A program made the translations under genes and the position numbers. DNA of 64,000 bases from Canna indica (taxonomy: Eukaryota; Streptophyta; Magnoliopsida; Zingiberales; Cannaceae), in contig CP136896.1 in NCBI GenBank assembly GCA_034359265.1, positions 22,537,501 to 22,601,500 of the forward strand, written 5' to 3'. The notes beneath the pieces are model-generated. The model saw nothing but the letters and a program-made list of their open reading frames with translations, was not told the DNA's origin and searched no databases. Shown here in pieces: positions 1-13,268 of the stretch. The first letter of the stretch is position 1. The number at the start of each line of letters is the position of its first letter.

Positions 1-66
1 TCTGGAACAACGGAGGATGGAGAACAAGGGACACTAGACTTGGGAGCCCGTGATGACTTGTTCTGA
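1..66 (+). CDS. Possible C-terminal end of an upstream gene
   Basis: Frame 1 is open from the window edge to a TGA at 64-66 and would encode 21 acidic residues ending in DDLF. The other two forward frames stop earlier. The following sequence is AT-rich like a 3' UTR. This is only a short open stretch at the window border, so it could be chance. Confidence 0.18.
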   Translation, partial: SGTTEDGEQGTLDLGARDDLF

Positions 67-521
67 TGTTCTTGTGATCTAGACCTCAATTAATTTACAT
101 TTATATGAAAAGGGATTTCTTTGAAAAATCGTAATGGTTTTTCCTATTGTCTTTGAGATAGAGAATTGAAGTGTGTTGATTAATTATTCTCTCTTTGTGT
201 GTGTGTATGCCTGTGTAGATTGAAATGGAAATGGATTCTTCTGATGCTAGAAAGTAATTTTTGTTTGTTCCATTGAATTTTCCGTCTTTAGACCCTACTT
301 AGGGAAAGTTGCATCGACTTACCAGATTAAGTGTTTTTCAATATCTGTGAATTATGAACAATTCATTGCATACTGGATTTTCCCCACATCTTCCAACTCA
401 AATTCATGTAACTTTCAATTAATCAATTATTTTTCATGTGTGGTTTAATCATCACACCTCAACCAACAGTGCCAAAGCATGAATATGTCGTTTTACAATC
501 TCCAGAGAGGGTTAATGTGCA

Positions 522-600
522 CAGTTCTACTCTTGCAAGCAAAATTTCCAGTCCTACTCTTGCAAGCAAAATGTACACAGTCCTACTCTTGCAAGCAAAG
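522..600. repeat. Three-copy short tandem repeat
   Basis: The core CTACTCTTGCAAGCAAA occurs three times, each preceded by CAGT(T/C), with spacers of 24-30 bases between units. It makes spurious short open frames. No gene function is suggested. Confidence 0.8.
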
Positions 601-663
601 TCAGTATCTCAGAAGCAATTCCAGTCCTGATCAACTAGGTCTTAAAGAAGCAACCTTGTTATT

Positions 664-793
664 GTGCCAAGGCTTGCCCTTTATTGCTCCTAAGGGTGAA
701 CCAAGAAGAAATTTGATTTAAATGCATAGTGCCAAGGCTTGCCCTTTGTTGATCCTAAGGGTGAACCAAGAAGAAATTTAATTTAAATGCATT
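664..793. repeat. 65-bp tandem duplication
   Basis: Two adjacent 65-base units (664-728 and 729-793) begin GTGCCAAGGCTTGCCCTTT and differ at only about four positions. It is a fairly recent local duplication upstream of TOC90. Confidence 0.85.
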
Positions 794-1418
794 ATTCACT
801 GTTATAATATTTTAGTAATTATATTAGATTGGCTGTTCCAGAGGTCTGTGACAGGGAGGCCCTGTTGCAGTTTTCTCTAAATTTAGTGGGTGACTAATTG
901 AGTACAAGATTATATAAACTTGTTATTGAGGTCTTGTGGTAGTATTAGTTTCAATCTAAGATTGGTATACTATAACATACCTCTTTTGTTGAATTATTCC
1001 CAAGGAATGATTTTTTTTGGCAATGGAGTGCATTATAAGGTTAAGTGGCTCCATAAAAAATTGATAATGTCAAATTTTGATATGTCGGCATTATAAGCTT
1101 ATGAAAGTAATGCTGATAAGCTTTGACTTATCTGTTGGCCTCTTTGACATTACATGTTTGCTGAAGAGTCAATGAAGCATATTCTCATCCTCATAACTTT
1201 AGTTTAATAGTTGTATATAAGGAAATAACGAAAGCAAAGGTAGTTGTTATAATTAACCAAACAGAAGGACAAAAAACTGATTTTATCCATAGTTATTAGT
1301 TAAAGATCTCTTCTTCTTTAGTTACAATTTTATTGCTCTTGTAGAAGTATGGTAAATAGTAGTTTTATCTCTCTAAGCCATATATATTGGTTTAACTAAT
1401 TTCTATTTCTTGTGAAGG

Positions 1419-4400
1419 ATGATGAATTTTAGAAAGTGGGTCTCCTGTCAGCTTGTATCCAACAAATTGCTTTCAGCACGACCTTTTAGATTTTGTGATG
1501 AGGACATAAGAAACGAAGAACGTGGAAGTCAAGGTACTGTTACTGATTGGATATTTGGATGTCAACAAGTTTTTCTTCTTCGGGAATACTAATTCATCTA
1601 TTGGTTACTACATATCCCAAATTGTTTATTAGTTTTATTTGTTCCTATCTGAGGCATTGGACATGGTTCTATCTGCAGATAGCTCGAGTAGATATGTCAT
1701 TGTTTCACTTTACTAGATAAGATAGTAAAACAAGTAAAAAATAGCTCTTGAAATCATTAGCATGATGTTTTAATAAGTAGTTCAGCTTGGGGAGAGGCTT
1801 CTTCTTGCCTAGGTGCCCTTGGGTGCATGCCCATTGGACCTCTGCCCCTTGAACAAACCTAAGCAGGAGGTGTTTGATCCTCTGAGTCAGTGTTGTCAAA
1901 AGTGAGTGCCTGGGCGCCTAGGCGCACCAGGCGAGGTGCGAAACAGGCCTAGCGCCTTTGCATGGCCAAGGCACAGCGCCTTCACCCAAGCGCGTGCCTT
2001 GGCCGTGCCTATGCATTTTTTTTTGAAGCCCCAGGCGCAACAGGCGTGCGCCTAGGTGAAGTCCATTTTTTTTCTTTAAGTGGGGGTCTACCGGGGCCTA
2101 CCACTTAATGTAGTAGTAATTTTTTTTAAAAAAACACCCATTTAGGCTTCAACCGTGCATCACATATCTTTTTTTCCCCTTTCCTTATTCTCCTTCACTC
2201 GTCCAACCACCGAGAGCCACCGGAGTGCCGCTCGGTTTCCTTCATGTAAGCTCTTTTATTTTCTTTCTTTCTTCTCTCCTTTTCAGCCGCATTCTCGTCT
2301 TCTTTTCAGCTGCTCATCTCTTCTTATTTTCAGCCACCCATCTTTTCTTCTTTTCAGCTGTTGTCTTCCTTGACGTAAGTCTTTTGTATGGTTTTTCTGA
2401 TGAAGGATTATTTATATTGTATCACCATGTATTAGCTGATTGTTACTTCAAATTTCTTCATTTTTTTCAGCCGATTTCTTTTATTTTCAGAGTTTTTCAT
2501 CATTTATTTTTCTTTTAGCTACCACTGCCAGCACGTTCATTCAACATAAACATCATTTAGCATTTAGTGGGTAGCATTATGGATAGTAGAAGTGGACATA
2601 TCGCAATATTTTTAAAAATATAATTTTTTAAAAATGTGCGCCTTGCTTCGGTCAGGCGCGCGTTTTTTTTGCAGCTTGCACCTCAGGCGATTGTGGGACC
2701 TTTGCGCCTTGAGTGCGCCTAGCGGCTTTGACAATCTTGCTCTGAGTTTGTTTTGCAGGTTTTTTCTTAAATTGTTTGTATGAGAGTGATATGCTTTTTT
2801 TTTTCCATTTTATCATAAAGTATAACTTTGCATCAAAATAGTTCAACGAAATCAGGAATAATCAATTAGTTTTGAGGTTTGTGATATAATTACATTGGTT
2901 TTTTGCTTGCTTGTCATCTTCATCTGAACTATACCATTGTTATATTCTAGAACCAAATATAGACCACTAATTTTGGACTTCACGAAATTTTTTGTTGCAT
3001 CTTCAACTGGAAAGTATTATACTGGACCTTTTTTGAAAAAGGCATGTTTTAGTCATTAATCTGTGCTTCTTATCCATCAAGACTGGTGTTTGTACCGGTG
3101 CAAGTATTTTTTTTTTTGAGAAAAAGAAGTCTTTGCACGATATAATTGTTATAGTTGAATTTCCATTTCCAAGTAAAACATCTTAGTTGAATCACTGCCC
3201 ATCAACCTTGTTCAAGACTACACATGGTTTAAAAAACCGCCCGAAACGGTATATACCGGCCGGTATATATCGGTTTTTGGGGATTTCGGTATTTGATATA
3301 CCCGGTATTTGAAAATACCGGGTATATCATGTATACCGGGCGGTATATGTATTATACCGGGTAGTATATGTATTATACCGGGCGGTATATGTATTATACC
3401 GCCCGGTATTACACGATATCGGTTTTTTTTAGAGTTAGATATAATTCTAATAATACATAATTGATGAATAAATGCTTAAAATCAATATTCAAATGTCAAA
3501 TACATGAATACAATGTTTAAAAGCCATTTGGTACTCTATTAGGATTCTTCACAGATACAAGAGAATTACATTAGAATTATTATAGGGCGACACATGCCCA
3601 CAACCCAAAGGTGATGAATTCTAATGTAGCGCAACATCAACTAAGATGATGAATAACATGTGTTGGTACGTCTTATTGTTGCGTACCAACACATGGTATT
3701 AATTCTAATGTAATTCTCTTGTATCTATGAAAAATCCTAATAGAGTACCAAATGTCTTTTAAACATTGTATTCATGTATTTGACATTTGAATATTGATAT
3801 TAAGCATTTATTCATCAATTATCTATTATTAGAGTTATATCTAACTCTTTAAAAAAAAAAGAAAAAAAGAAAAAAAAGAACCGGTATGCTATTTTCCGTA
3901 CCGTGTGTCGGTACGGTACCGGTTTCGGCCGGTGACCGAAATCGGTACCGGTACCGAGATTTTAAACCATGAGACTACATTCTAATGTTGATTTAATATT
4001 GCCGTATGCTTTTGTCTCCTAGTAATCCAGTACTTAACATCTTTAATGAATATTTCAGCTACATCTGAATCCAACCATATTAAATTCTTATTCTTATATC
4101 AGAATTTGCTTTGCTTTTTTTTTTCGGTACAGAAGACACAGAAAGTATGGGTGGCACTGCATCAATTAGTAATTCCCAGTTAAACAGTACTCAGATAACT
4201 GAATTTCCAGCTACTCCACATCTTGTTACTGCTGAGTGTTCTTATCCAGGACAAGTTAATGAAAGGAAAGATGATCCATTGGCCAAAGTTGAGGAACTTC
4301 AGATCAAGTTCTTGCGTATTGTTCATCGAATAGGACTGACACCAGAAAACCTTGTAGTTTCACAGGTTTTATACAGATTGCAGCTTGCTAGTTTAATTCG

Positions 4401-6369
4401 AGCTGGTGACTCTGATGTAAAGAGGACCGTTCTCAAGGTCAATAAAGCTAGAGGAATAGCATCAGAGCTAGAGGCAGTTGGTAGGTCTGTTCTGGATTTC
4501 TCTCTCAAGATTCTTGTTCTGGGAAAAACAGGTGTTGGTAAGAGTTCTACCATAAACTCTATTTTTGAGCAGCCAATGTCAGCTACGAATGCGTTCCATC
4601 CTGGCACTGATCGTATCCAGGAAATTGTTGGATTTATCAAGGGCATTAAAGTTACAGTAATTGATACACCTGGTCTTTCACCTTCTCGCAGTAATCTCCG
4701 TCAAAACAGAAAATTGCTGCTTTCTATCAAAAGGTTCATTAGAAAATCTCCACCAGATGTTGTGTTGTATTTTGAGCGGCTTGACGTCATCAACAGGGGG
4801 TATAGTGATTACCCATTGCTTAAACTCATAACTGATATTTTTGGTTCTTCAATCTGGTTTAACACCATTCTTGTCATGACACACTCCTCATCATATCCTC
4901 CTGAAGGATCCGATGGCTATCCTGTGGCTTATGATGCTTTTGTACATCAGTGCACAACTATTGTTCAGCATTATGTACGACAGACTATTTCCAATGCACA
5001 GTTTGAAGCTCCTGTCATCCTAGTAGAGAATCATCCACGGTGCAGAACTAATGCTAAAGGCGAAAAGGTTTTACCAAATGGCCAAGTCTGGTTGTCTCAG
5101 TTCTTGCTATTATGCACTGCAACCAAGGTCTTGGCAGATGCTAACTTACTTCTCAAGTTTCAGGACAGCTTTCAACTAACACCAAATAGCAATCGAGTAC
5201 CTTCACTGCCGCATCTCCTCTCAACTATTCTCCGTCCTCGATTTGTAGGTAGTGGTAATGGCTTTGATAATGATGTGGATGAACTTGTAGACAATGATGA
5301 GGATGATTATGACCAGTTACCCCCTATTCGTATATTAACAAGATCACAATTCCAAAAATTATCCAAAGCTCAAAAAAATGCTTACCTTGATGAGTTGGAT
5401 TATCGTGAAACCTTGTACTTGAAGAAACAGTGGAAGGAAGAGCTTAGGAAGCGAAGAGAAATCTTGCTTCATCAAAATGATAGATCCACAAGTAATGATG
5501 ATTATGAGGATAATACTCCCCAAGAGGTTGCCCAAGTGTCAGATATGGCTATCCCATTAAGTTTTGATGCTGATTACCCTGCTTATAGGTTCCGCAGTGT
5601 GTTAGGTAATGATCAGTGGCTTGTGAGACCAGTTTTAGATCCACAAGGATGGGATCATGATGTTGGGTTTGATGGCATCAGTTTGGAGGGTTCTCAAGAT
5701 GTAAGAAGAAACATCCAAGCATCCCTTGTTGGGCAAATGAGAAAGGACAAAGAAGATCTCAGTATCCAATCTGAATGCACAGCCAGTTACACTGATCCAA
5801 AACACTGCTCTCTTCTTGCAGAAGTTGGCGTCCAAACTACTGCTAAGGATTTGGTCCTTACTATTCATGGTGATGCCAAGTTTGTTAACTTGAAACATAA
5901 CACAACTGGAGGTGGTCTTTCTGTGACTAAGTACGGGAGTAAGTATGTTGTTGGAGGCAAGCTGGAGGATTCACTTTCCATCGGGAGGAGATGCAAACTG
6001 ACATTGAACACTGGACAAATCAGGGGCTGTGGCCAGGTTGCATCTGGCGGTAGTATAGAAGCTACCTTGAGGGGAAAAGACTACCCTGTCAGAGATGATA
6101 AGGTGACTCTTGCAACCACTATCCTTTCCCTTGATAAAGAGGTGGTTCTTGGTGGAAGTATTCAGACTGATTTCAGAGCTGGCCGCAGTATCAAGATGTC
6201 AATTAATGCCAATCTGAATAGCAGAGGATTAGGGCAAATTAGTGTTAAAACTAGCACATCGGAACATGTGGAGATAGCACTAGTTGCAATTTTTTCACTA
6301 GTCAGATCTCTGTTACAGAGAAAACGACGTAGCAATTTTATTGATGAAGTAGATAGTTTAGATCATTGA
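1419..6369 (+). CDS. TOC90: TOC90-type preprotein import receptor GTPase (2 coding exons)
   Basis: Coding exons are 1419-1533 and 4133-6369. The donor after AAG (GTACTG) and the acceptor GGTACAG join in phase 1 to give 783 residues, close to the family's TOC90 size. The N-terminus has the short MMNFRKWV start typical of TOC90, which lacks the long acidic A domain of TOC159, TOC132 and TOC120. The AIG1/TOC GTPase domain shows P-loop GKTGVGKS (residues 169-176), DTPGL (216-220) and MTHSS (G4 region, about 287). An acidic linker and the motif QLPPIRIL follow, then the membrane-anchoring M domain beginning near DQWLVRPVLDPQGWDHDVGF. By family knowledge it sits in the outer envelope TOC complex with TOC75 and TOC33/34 and recognises transit peptides. 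The frame is intact. An AATAAA lies just after the stop codon. The 2.6 kb intron carries two hAT-like elements. The start rests on in-frame homology; a 5' UTR intron is possible. Confidence 0.93.
1888..2739. mobile_element. Non-autonomous hAT-like element in TOC90 intron 1
   Basis: The 852-base element is flanked on both sides by the 8-base direct repeat CTCTGAGT (1880-1887 and 2740-2747). The ends are imperfect inverted repeats, CAGTGTTGTCAAA on the left and CAAGATTGTCAAA read inward from the right. Subterminal sequence is rich in GCGCCTAGGCGC-type motifs in opposite orientation at the two ends. An 8-base target duplication and short CA-starting inverted ends are hallmarks of hAT transposons. 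There is no transposase frame. Confidence 0.85.
3223..3971. mobile_element. hAT-like foldback MITE in TOC90 intron 1
   Basis: A perfect 12-base terminal inverted repeat, CATGGTTTAAAA, bounds 749 bases. The 8-base direct repeat AGACTACA flanks it (3215-3222 and 3972-3979). Inside, two arms of roughly 140 bases (about 3430-3575 and 3693-3848) are inverted copies of each other, with a smaller hairpin between them (GTGTTGGTACG and its complement). The ends are full of (T)ACCGG/CCGGTA motifs. It has no coding capacity and probably moved using another element's hAT transposase. Confidence 0.88.
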
Positions 6370-7958
6370 TTAATAAAGGGAATCCTACTAGCCATGTTTT
6401 GGAGGTGATGCTGGTAGAGCTGCTGCCTCTCTTTGTTACATATGCTGTTAATATAATGGGAACCGACTCGGTTCAATATGCTAAAGAATTTTGAGTCGGA
6501 GAGATTTTTTTAAAAAAAATTGATACAGCGCAAGGCCTGTAAACTAGATTCCCATTTGTTCTGCTGTCAAATAAGCTATGTCTATTCTTTAGTTTAGGCT
6601 GATCCTGAACAACGTGGTGAACGAGTTTGTGCACAGAAGTTTGAGATTGAGCTTATAGTTGTTATGTCTGTTTTAACATGTTTTGTACTCGTTGACACTC
6701 ATTTTTCTAGATGTGAATGGAGATATACTGGGAATTCATTTAAGCTAATTGCTTTGTGGGCAGATGGTAAGCATTATGCAAAATTCAAACAGGGAAATGC
6801 TTCCTCCCTAGCAACTTCAGAATCTAATCAAAGAACTCTTTCAAATGGGATAACTATTTTTTTCATATTTTTCGCAACCATTCAGACCGTTCTCCCAAAT
6901 TGATCTAATGGGTCAATATTGTACTTGAGCTGTTTAGTTGATAAATTTTTTCCATTTTTCGCAAAACAAAAAAGTTAGCCGGTAGAGCTGCTTAGCATCA
7001 GTCTTCTGTGTATATAATTCCTCTATTGTGCAACTAAAGAGATTGCTAATTCTCAATAGTCTTGTTCAGTGAAGAATGAAGAACTACCTGAATGTGACGT
7101 TGCATTTTTTTTTAACTTGAAAAATCTTGATACAAAATCAATATATGTATATTTTCAACTGTTAATTTATGTATATTAGTATTAAAAATCAATATATTAG
7201 TTGTTGTCTAGGATATCATGTCAGCGACTAACGGATTCATTAATAGCAACTTGACGGCTAGTATTAATTTGAAACTTCAAGTTACAATTGATGCAAATTA
7301 AAAGTTGGATTAAATTAGTTAATTTTGCTATAATTTGAGATAGATTCGTAAATTTTCTCTTAAAATTTAAGTTAATGTTTCTAATCTCATGCGCATCAGA
7401 CAAGACAACCCCATTTGAGGAGGGTCGGAGCAAGGAGCAAGTTTCTATCGAGGCAGGTAAATTTCTCAATCGTAAATTACAATCCAACCAAATAAATCCT
7501 AGCTATAAAGCCACTTATGACCAAGATTTAAACTTGTCAAGAAATGAAAATATTAAAAATATAGAAAATAAATTAAACTTAAAAAAATTAAAAGTTTACT
7601 AGTGAATATTAATAGACCTTATTATGCAAATGAAATGGTATAATATATCTATATTATCAGGTTCTTTTTAAAAATAAGTGCAGGTGATCCAAATGATGCA
7701 ACTGTCAGTTGTAAAATTTTCCATATATTTGAAAACAACACAGACTAGTTTACAGTGTACTTCAAAAATCATATGTAATATTCTGGTCGTGTGTACTCGA
7801 ACAATATATTTGAAGTATTCAGATTTGGATTTATTCTGGCAAAATAGAGACAAATAATCTTGGTCATCAGACAAGCAGACTGTAAGTTGATGGAAATTGA
7901 ACAGCATTTCTGTTTGCAACATCCTATATTTGTCAAACCATAATTGGGACAAGATTTC
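6370..7958. other. Intergenic region between convergent genes
   Basis: This stretch separates the TOC90 stop codon from the stop codon of the minus-strand kinase, so it should hold two 3' UTRs facing each other. It is AT-rich. The short open frames in it have no recognisable protein content. Confidence 0.5.
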
Positions 7959-10900
7959 CTATGTTCCCCTTAGGCTTTTAACATATTTTTTTCTTATTTC
8001 CCATAGCTGTTCTCCAACTTCTTTCATACCAGGACGATCAGAACGGGTAGGGGCAGCACATTCAAATGCGAGGTCGAGCATCTTCGTGACTATATCTTCT
8101 TCAACTTTCTCCTCCAATAAGGGGTCCAGTATATCGGTAAGATTCCCTTCACTTTGTTTCTTGAAAGCCTGCAATACAAAAGTAAGATCAAGAAGAACAA
8201 AAGCATTGGATGCAAGTTTAAAAAAAGTCCAATTTTAGCTAGACTTCCATTGATTGAATAACATAAAATGAAACAAATTATAGCTAAGCATAAGGACATC
8301 ATTGAGAATTACTCGGTTTCTTGAGTGCAAAGTGGCATACATTGGTCAGTTGGTGCAAATGTGAGGGTTCACAAAAAGCCTGGAGATAGGCTGGAATCAC
8401 ATGAGAAGCTCGAGAACAAGTCTCATAATAAGTAATGGCATATTTGCAACTATCATTTAGCAATTCACAGTTTGAACCAAAAAACTCATTAAACCAAGAT
8501 AGAACAGCCACTACATAAAGCAATTAGCTTCTAAAGAGAATGAAGAAGATGCATACCCATCTCACTGTGATTCTTTCATCATGATTTCTTTTCAGATCTA
8601 CAGGGCGCCGTCCAGAAATAATTTCAATGAGCAAAATTCCAAAGGAAAACACATCACTCTTTGGAGTTAGTTGATATGTTCTAAGGTATTCTGGATCAAG
8701 GTATCCAGCAGTTCCTTTCACTTTGGTCGATATGTGAGTTTGATCTGTGTCAGTTGGCCCACTCTTTGCAAATCCAAAGTCAGACACCTTGGCTCTATAG
8801 CTTTCTGTCAGCAGAATGTTTGATGATTTCACATCTCTGTGAATTATAGTTTTCTCTGACAACAAATAAAGTTTTTGTCACACATAAATAGAAACTAGAT
8901 AATTTACAGGGTACTGGTCCAATAAGCTTGACTGGAATCTCTCACATCAAGATGACATGCATACAGAATAATTTATACAGAATAAAGAAGGATACAGAAA
9001 TTCCAATATACTAGCATACTTCAAATAATGCTCACGTACAAAATGCATTGATTTATATACTAATCAACAGGTTTAGAATAAGATTCATATCCTGCTACCA
9101 ATTATACTTTGAAAAAGGAATAGGAAACTGTCAATAAGTAATCAGGTACACACTAGCTACTTCTTTATCTGAGTCAGCAACTACACAACCTCACATCATA
9201 AATCATGAACTCAAAAGTAATAAATAAATTTAGCTCTAAACCAGAAGATCCAGTTTTACTCTGATATCCTTGGTGTCTCATCAACTTCATTCTAACTAGT
9301 ACTGGCATTTACATGATAAGCTACAGAATCATGTATGATGCTAAGAAAACATAAATCATAATGGAAAAAAACTATAATACATATAGAGAAAAAATATATA
9401 TTAGAAAATCATTTTTAGAGGAAGATCAAGAATTCTAAAGCAATTGGAAGTTGAAATGGTGATGTTGTTGAAAGGGAGTAGCAAATTTCACAAGGAGATA
9501 TTGCCATTGTAGCTTCAAATACTGCATCATGTTTTTTGGAATCTTATAAACCTTCCCAGTTCTCTATGCCAGTATAGTTGAAGAGCCTGAAGCCGTATGT
9601 CTGTGAATGGAAAAAATGGAAATTGGCAAGAGAACTCACAAAACTAAAATCATTTATTAAATCTTCTCTAGCCGCAGGCCACAACCTCCAGAAGAGAAAA
9701 ATGAAAAAGAAAAATATATCCAGAGAACTTATTTTCAGTTCAAGAACATATCACAGACCCAGGACAATACAAAATGAGAGAAGTTTTTCTTCTCTGATTA
9801 GTATTTCTTAGAGACATTCGGAACTGTTTGGTTCTTGTTAAATATATCATCCTTTTGCTTCTTCTTCTTTTGACAGCTGTCTCACTGACTTTCCATTCAT
9901 TCCACCATGTGAATGAATTCTTACTTCTTTCCGGTGAAAGAAGGTAATGTCATCATAGCATAACTTCTTTAACTTCATATTCTAAGACTACCCTTCTGCA
10001 AATAAAAGAGGATATTCTATAAGCTTCCTGCATGGTGCCTTATGCACATTTGGCATTTTCACTGAACATCAAGATCTTAATCCAAAGCATCTGGCTATGA
10101 ATTTAAAGATCTCAACTTGAAAAGAACCAAAGTCAGAGAAGGATATCAAGTTTTGCCAATGTCCTTTATTACTATATGACTATGACCTGGGACAGTGCTA
10201 ATGAAGTCCTATGGAACTAAGAATCACCCTTGTAACTGGACAGCATATATTCAGAAAACTAAGTACTCTGTCATTTCAAGGAATAGATTGATGTATAGCT
10301 CTAAATCAAAAGTATAGTAAGTTTGATCTAAGGATCTATAATTGCAAAGTCCTGATACTGAATATTGGGACAAAAAATATCAAAGCTACAAAGCTCAATA
10401 TAAAAATTGATAGTTAATGTCATTGTGAACATATTGTTCTGTTTTGCCATATGTCTCCGACTAGAACAAAGTCATGATCATAAGATAATGCAATAAATAT
10501 GTAAAAAAGTGTTTGCCACATTTGCAATTGCAAGTCACCATACAAAACTCTTAAATATGTTATATATATTTGAAAATAAGAAGTGGTCTTATAGAAGAAA
10601 TTGGTAGGATACAGAAGTTGAATACAGCCTAACCTGCATATAGATGGAGATAAGTCAATCCATGAGCGACATCAATAGCGATTCCTAAACGTTGGTTGAA
10701 GTCCAATATCCTCCCACAGAAACCTGAAAATGAGAAAGAAAAATATAATAACCATCCATCACTCACAATATCACACACAACACCAATAGAAATTGAAGCT
10801 TACCATCTAGATGCTCCCTTAGAGTACCATTTGGAACATACTCAGTAATTATAATGCATTCATTTCCTCTGTCAGTGTATCCAAGCAACCTCACCAAATT

Positions 10901-12531
10901 TCCATGTTCAATCTGTGTGAGTAATTTAACTTCATTGCTAAATTCAACCCTCAAAGATGAAATTTGCTCCTATTCAGAAGCTATTGTCAGCAGTGTATCA
11001 ACAAAATGCAGACTCTTCATGAATTTGATTGGATATATTGATCCCAAACCTCACTCTACTACCTCTAAAAAGATATATGTCATTACCTTCTTTGCTCGCT
11101 TAACTGCAACAATTTGACCATCTGGCAAAACAGCCTTGTATACACTTCCATATCCTCCTTCTCCTAATCTCATCGAAGATGAAAAATTCTGAGTAGCTTT
11201 AATTATCTGATTGATGCTGAGATGTATAGACCCAATTCTACTCAACTGAGGAGATGATGAGAATCGAGATGGACTAGGAGGTACTCTTGGAGTGGCTGGA
11301 ATCTTTTCTGAGGTTGAGCTTAAATCGAAAGTTGTAGCTAGATCCACTGAGACATGGAAAGCATCTAATTAAAACATAAACTGAAACAGAAAATCATAGG
11401 AGTGAAATCTTAATCATGTTGGTGATGGTGTCTAGATTCTCAACAAGTTTAGATTGTTGTAGTTTCTCAATATTTTAACTAAATCCAGTCCACCAGACCA
11501 TAAACTTGAACAATTTTCACATAAGGTGATTTATTTTATAAAGGAACTACAGATACAATTAAAACAAGAGGAGCAGCAATAGGACCTTAGCAATATGCTC
11601 ACATTCTATATGCAAATACAGCTTCTAGTAAAGTCTTCTCCAAACTGACAACACAATGACAAAAAGTAGATAATCTGAAAACCAGGTTACAGGCTTGACT
11701 CACTGGATTTTTGCTGCCTGTCTACAACACTATGCTCACTTTCTTCTTTTCTTTTTGCATGAAAGCAAGGACAGAGGATACCACAGCAAAGGAGCAGCAT
11801 TCCTGGAACAGCAAGAGTGGTACTCTGTGGTTCTGAAGAAACTATGTACTCTTGACTATCTTCTTCTGGTAGATCCAATTTGTTTGCCTTGAGGTTAGTG
11901 ACATTTCCTCCCCTCCTTGTCTAAGTGAGTTGACTGCACTGAACCAAATGAAACTAACTACATATATGATTAATCATGACAGTTCTGTAACTAGGCAAAA
12001 GCACAATATAGAACAAAAACATTAAAAAGTGATAAGCAGACATCATATAAGCTTTAAACAGTTCTTTTATAGTAAATATCTGAACTAGTTACGTAATGCT
12101 CACTAGTCAAGTCAGAAGCTAGATAACAATAGACAACTTATTTTACAATATGGCAATATTTCTATTCTTGTATCCACTACAAGTTGTCAGAGAATGATCA
12201 CAAAACAAACTCCATATCAAGTTTGAGCCATAAAGTCAAAACTTTACCAGAGATGGTATGGCCCTTGCCGTGAACAAAAGGGGTGAAGTCTTGCAGTACT
12301 CCTCTCCAATTATTCCCCAAGGTTCCACATTGAAGTCACAGGTGAAGCAACAATTCTTGAAGTAGGATTCAAGTGCCTCACATTAACTGAGAGCTGTACT
12401 CACCCAAGGATCTCAAAAACTCAGACCTGATTGTGTCCACATACCGTAGAAAGAGCTAGAACTGAAACCGAAACCAAACCCCATGGCAATTGTGCTAGCA
12501 CCAACAGACTGAGAACTAACGAGCTCACCAT
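7959..12531 (-). CDS. CRCK-type calmodulin-binding receptor-like kinase
   Basis: Exons read on the minus strand are about 12531-12248 (5' exon), then 11920-11704, 11346-11087, 10969-10804, 10723-10634, 8855-8557 and 8168-7959. The last six join in phase with GT-AG borders and encode 413 residues. They carry a hydrophobic segment ending in CCGILCPCF, a basic RVPPSPSRF linker, the glycine loop [18 protein letters not shown], the catalytic [17 protein letters not shown] and LDPEYL, so the kinase core looks catalytically complete. The layout matches calmodulin-binding receptor-like cytoplasmic kinases (CRCK). Calmodulin binding is inferred from the family. In the 5' exon, a signal-peptide-like start ([14 protein letters not shown]...) is followed by a cysteine-rich stretch beginning [12 protein letters not shown] in another frame. 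Either a 68-base intron (12444-12377) or two single-base indels separates them. Confidence 0.85.
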
Positions 12532-12940
12532 GACTTCTAAGCATAGAAAACCCTAAAAAATCTCATTTTGGGCCATGGTTTCAAGCTTGTCCAATCCTTA
12601 GCTGCAGAGTGGATAAATCCACAAACGTCCAACAGGGAAGACAAAAATCGATAACCCCAGGGCGAAATATTGGCAGGAAAACCCTTGAAAGATCACGCCT
12701 TTAGCTCAGACTACTCTGCCGCATGCCTCGACACGTCTAACTTCATCAAACCAGCTTCAAAAAAAATCCAATAAATTAACTAAAACTTACCGTCCATCAG
12801 AACAAGCGAAAATCTTTTTCAGGTGTCGGAGTAGGCAGCTTCAGTCGCGGATTGGGAGACTGGATGAAGCCCGCCTCAGCTTGGAAGAAAAGCGAGCAAG
12901 GAAGCAACTAAACAAGCGCTAGCAAGAACTAGCCGCCGGG
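12532..12940. other. Upstream region of the CRCK kinase
   Basis: This is the presumed promoter and 5' UTR of the minus-strand kinase, lying between its likely ATG and a hAT MITE. It is somewhat richer in G and C than its surroundings. I see no clear TATA box or other defined site. Confidence 0.35.
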
Positions 12941-13268
12941 TAGAGGTGACAATGGGTCTAGGCCTGGGTGGACAGGCCATCGCCATCAGGTCGTGCTCGG
13001 CACTATCTTGATTTTCAAAGGAGCGGCCCAGCCCATGCAGCCTGCCCCCTTTACGCTCGGGCTAGCCCATCACCAAACCTAGCCTGGCACCAACCTAGGT
13101 CTTGCGCTAGTGTCGACCTCCGCACATGGGCCATGCCGAGCATGACCAACGTGCCCAAGAGACGAGCACAAGCTGTTCCTTGGGCATCATCGTATTGGGA
13201 TGGGCTCGATCCAAAATTTTTCAAGTCGATTGTCGTCTATGAGTGGATCCGGTCCATTGACACCTCTA
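12941..13268. mobile_element. hAT-like MITE with GGCCTG-rich interior
   Basis: The ends form an inverted repeat, TAGAGGTGACAATGG on the left and TAGAGGTGTCAATGG read inward from the right. The flanks CCGCCGGG and TCGCCAGG agree at 6 of 8 bases, consistent with an aged 8-base target duplication. An open frame across it is an accident of its GC-rich interior. Confidence 0.7.

Larger units (their letters stand above)
67..1418. other. Intergenic region and probable TOC90 5' region
   Basis: No coding region is supported here. It is AT-rich, holds two short tandem repeats (522-600 and 664-793), and runs into the TOC90 start codon at 1419. The promoter and any 5' UTR intron of TOC90 must lie here, but I could not place a convincing TATA box or transcription start. 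Confidence 0.4.
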
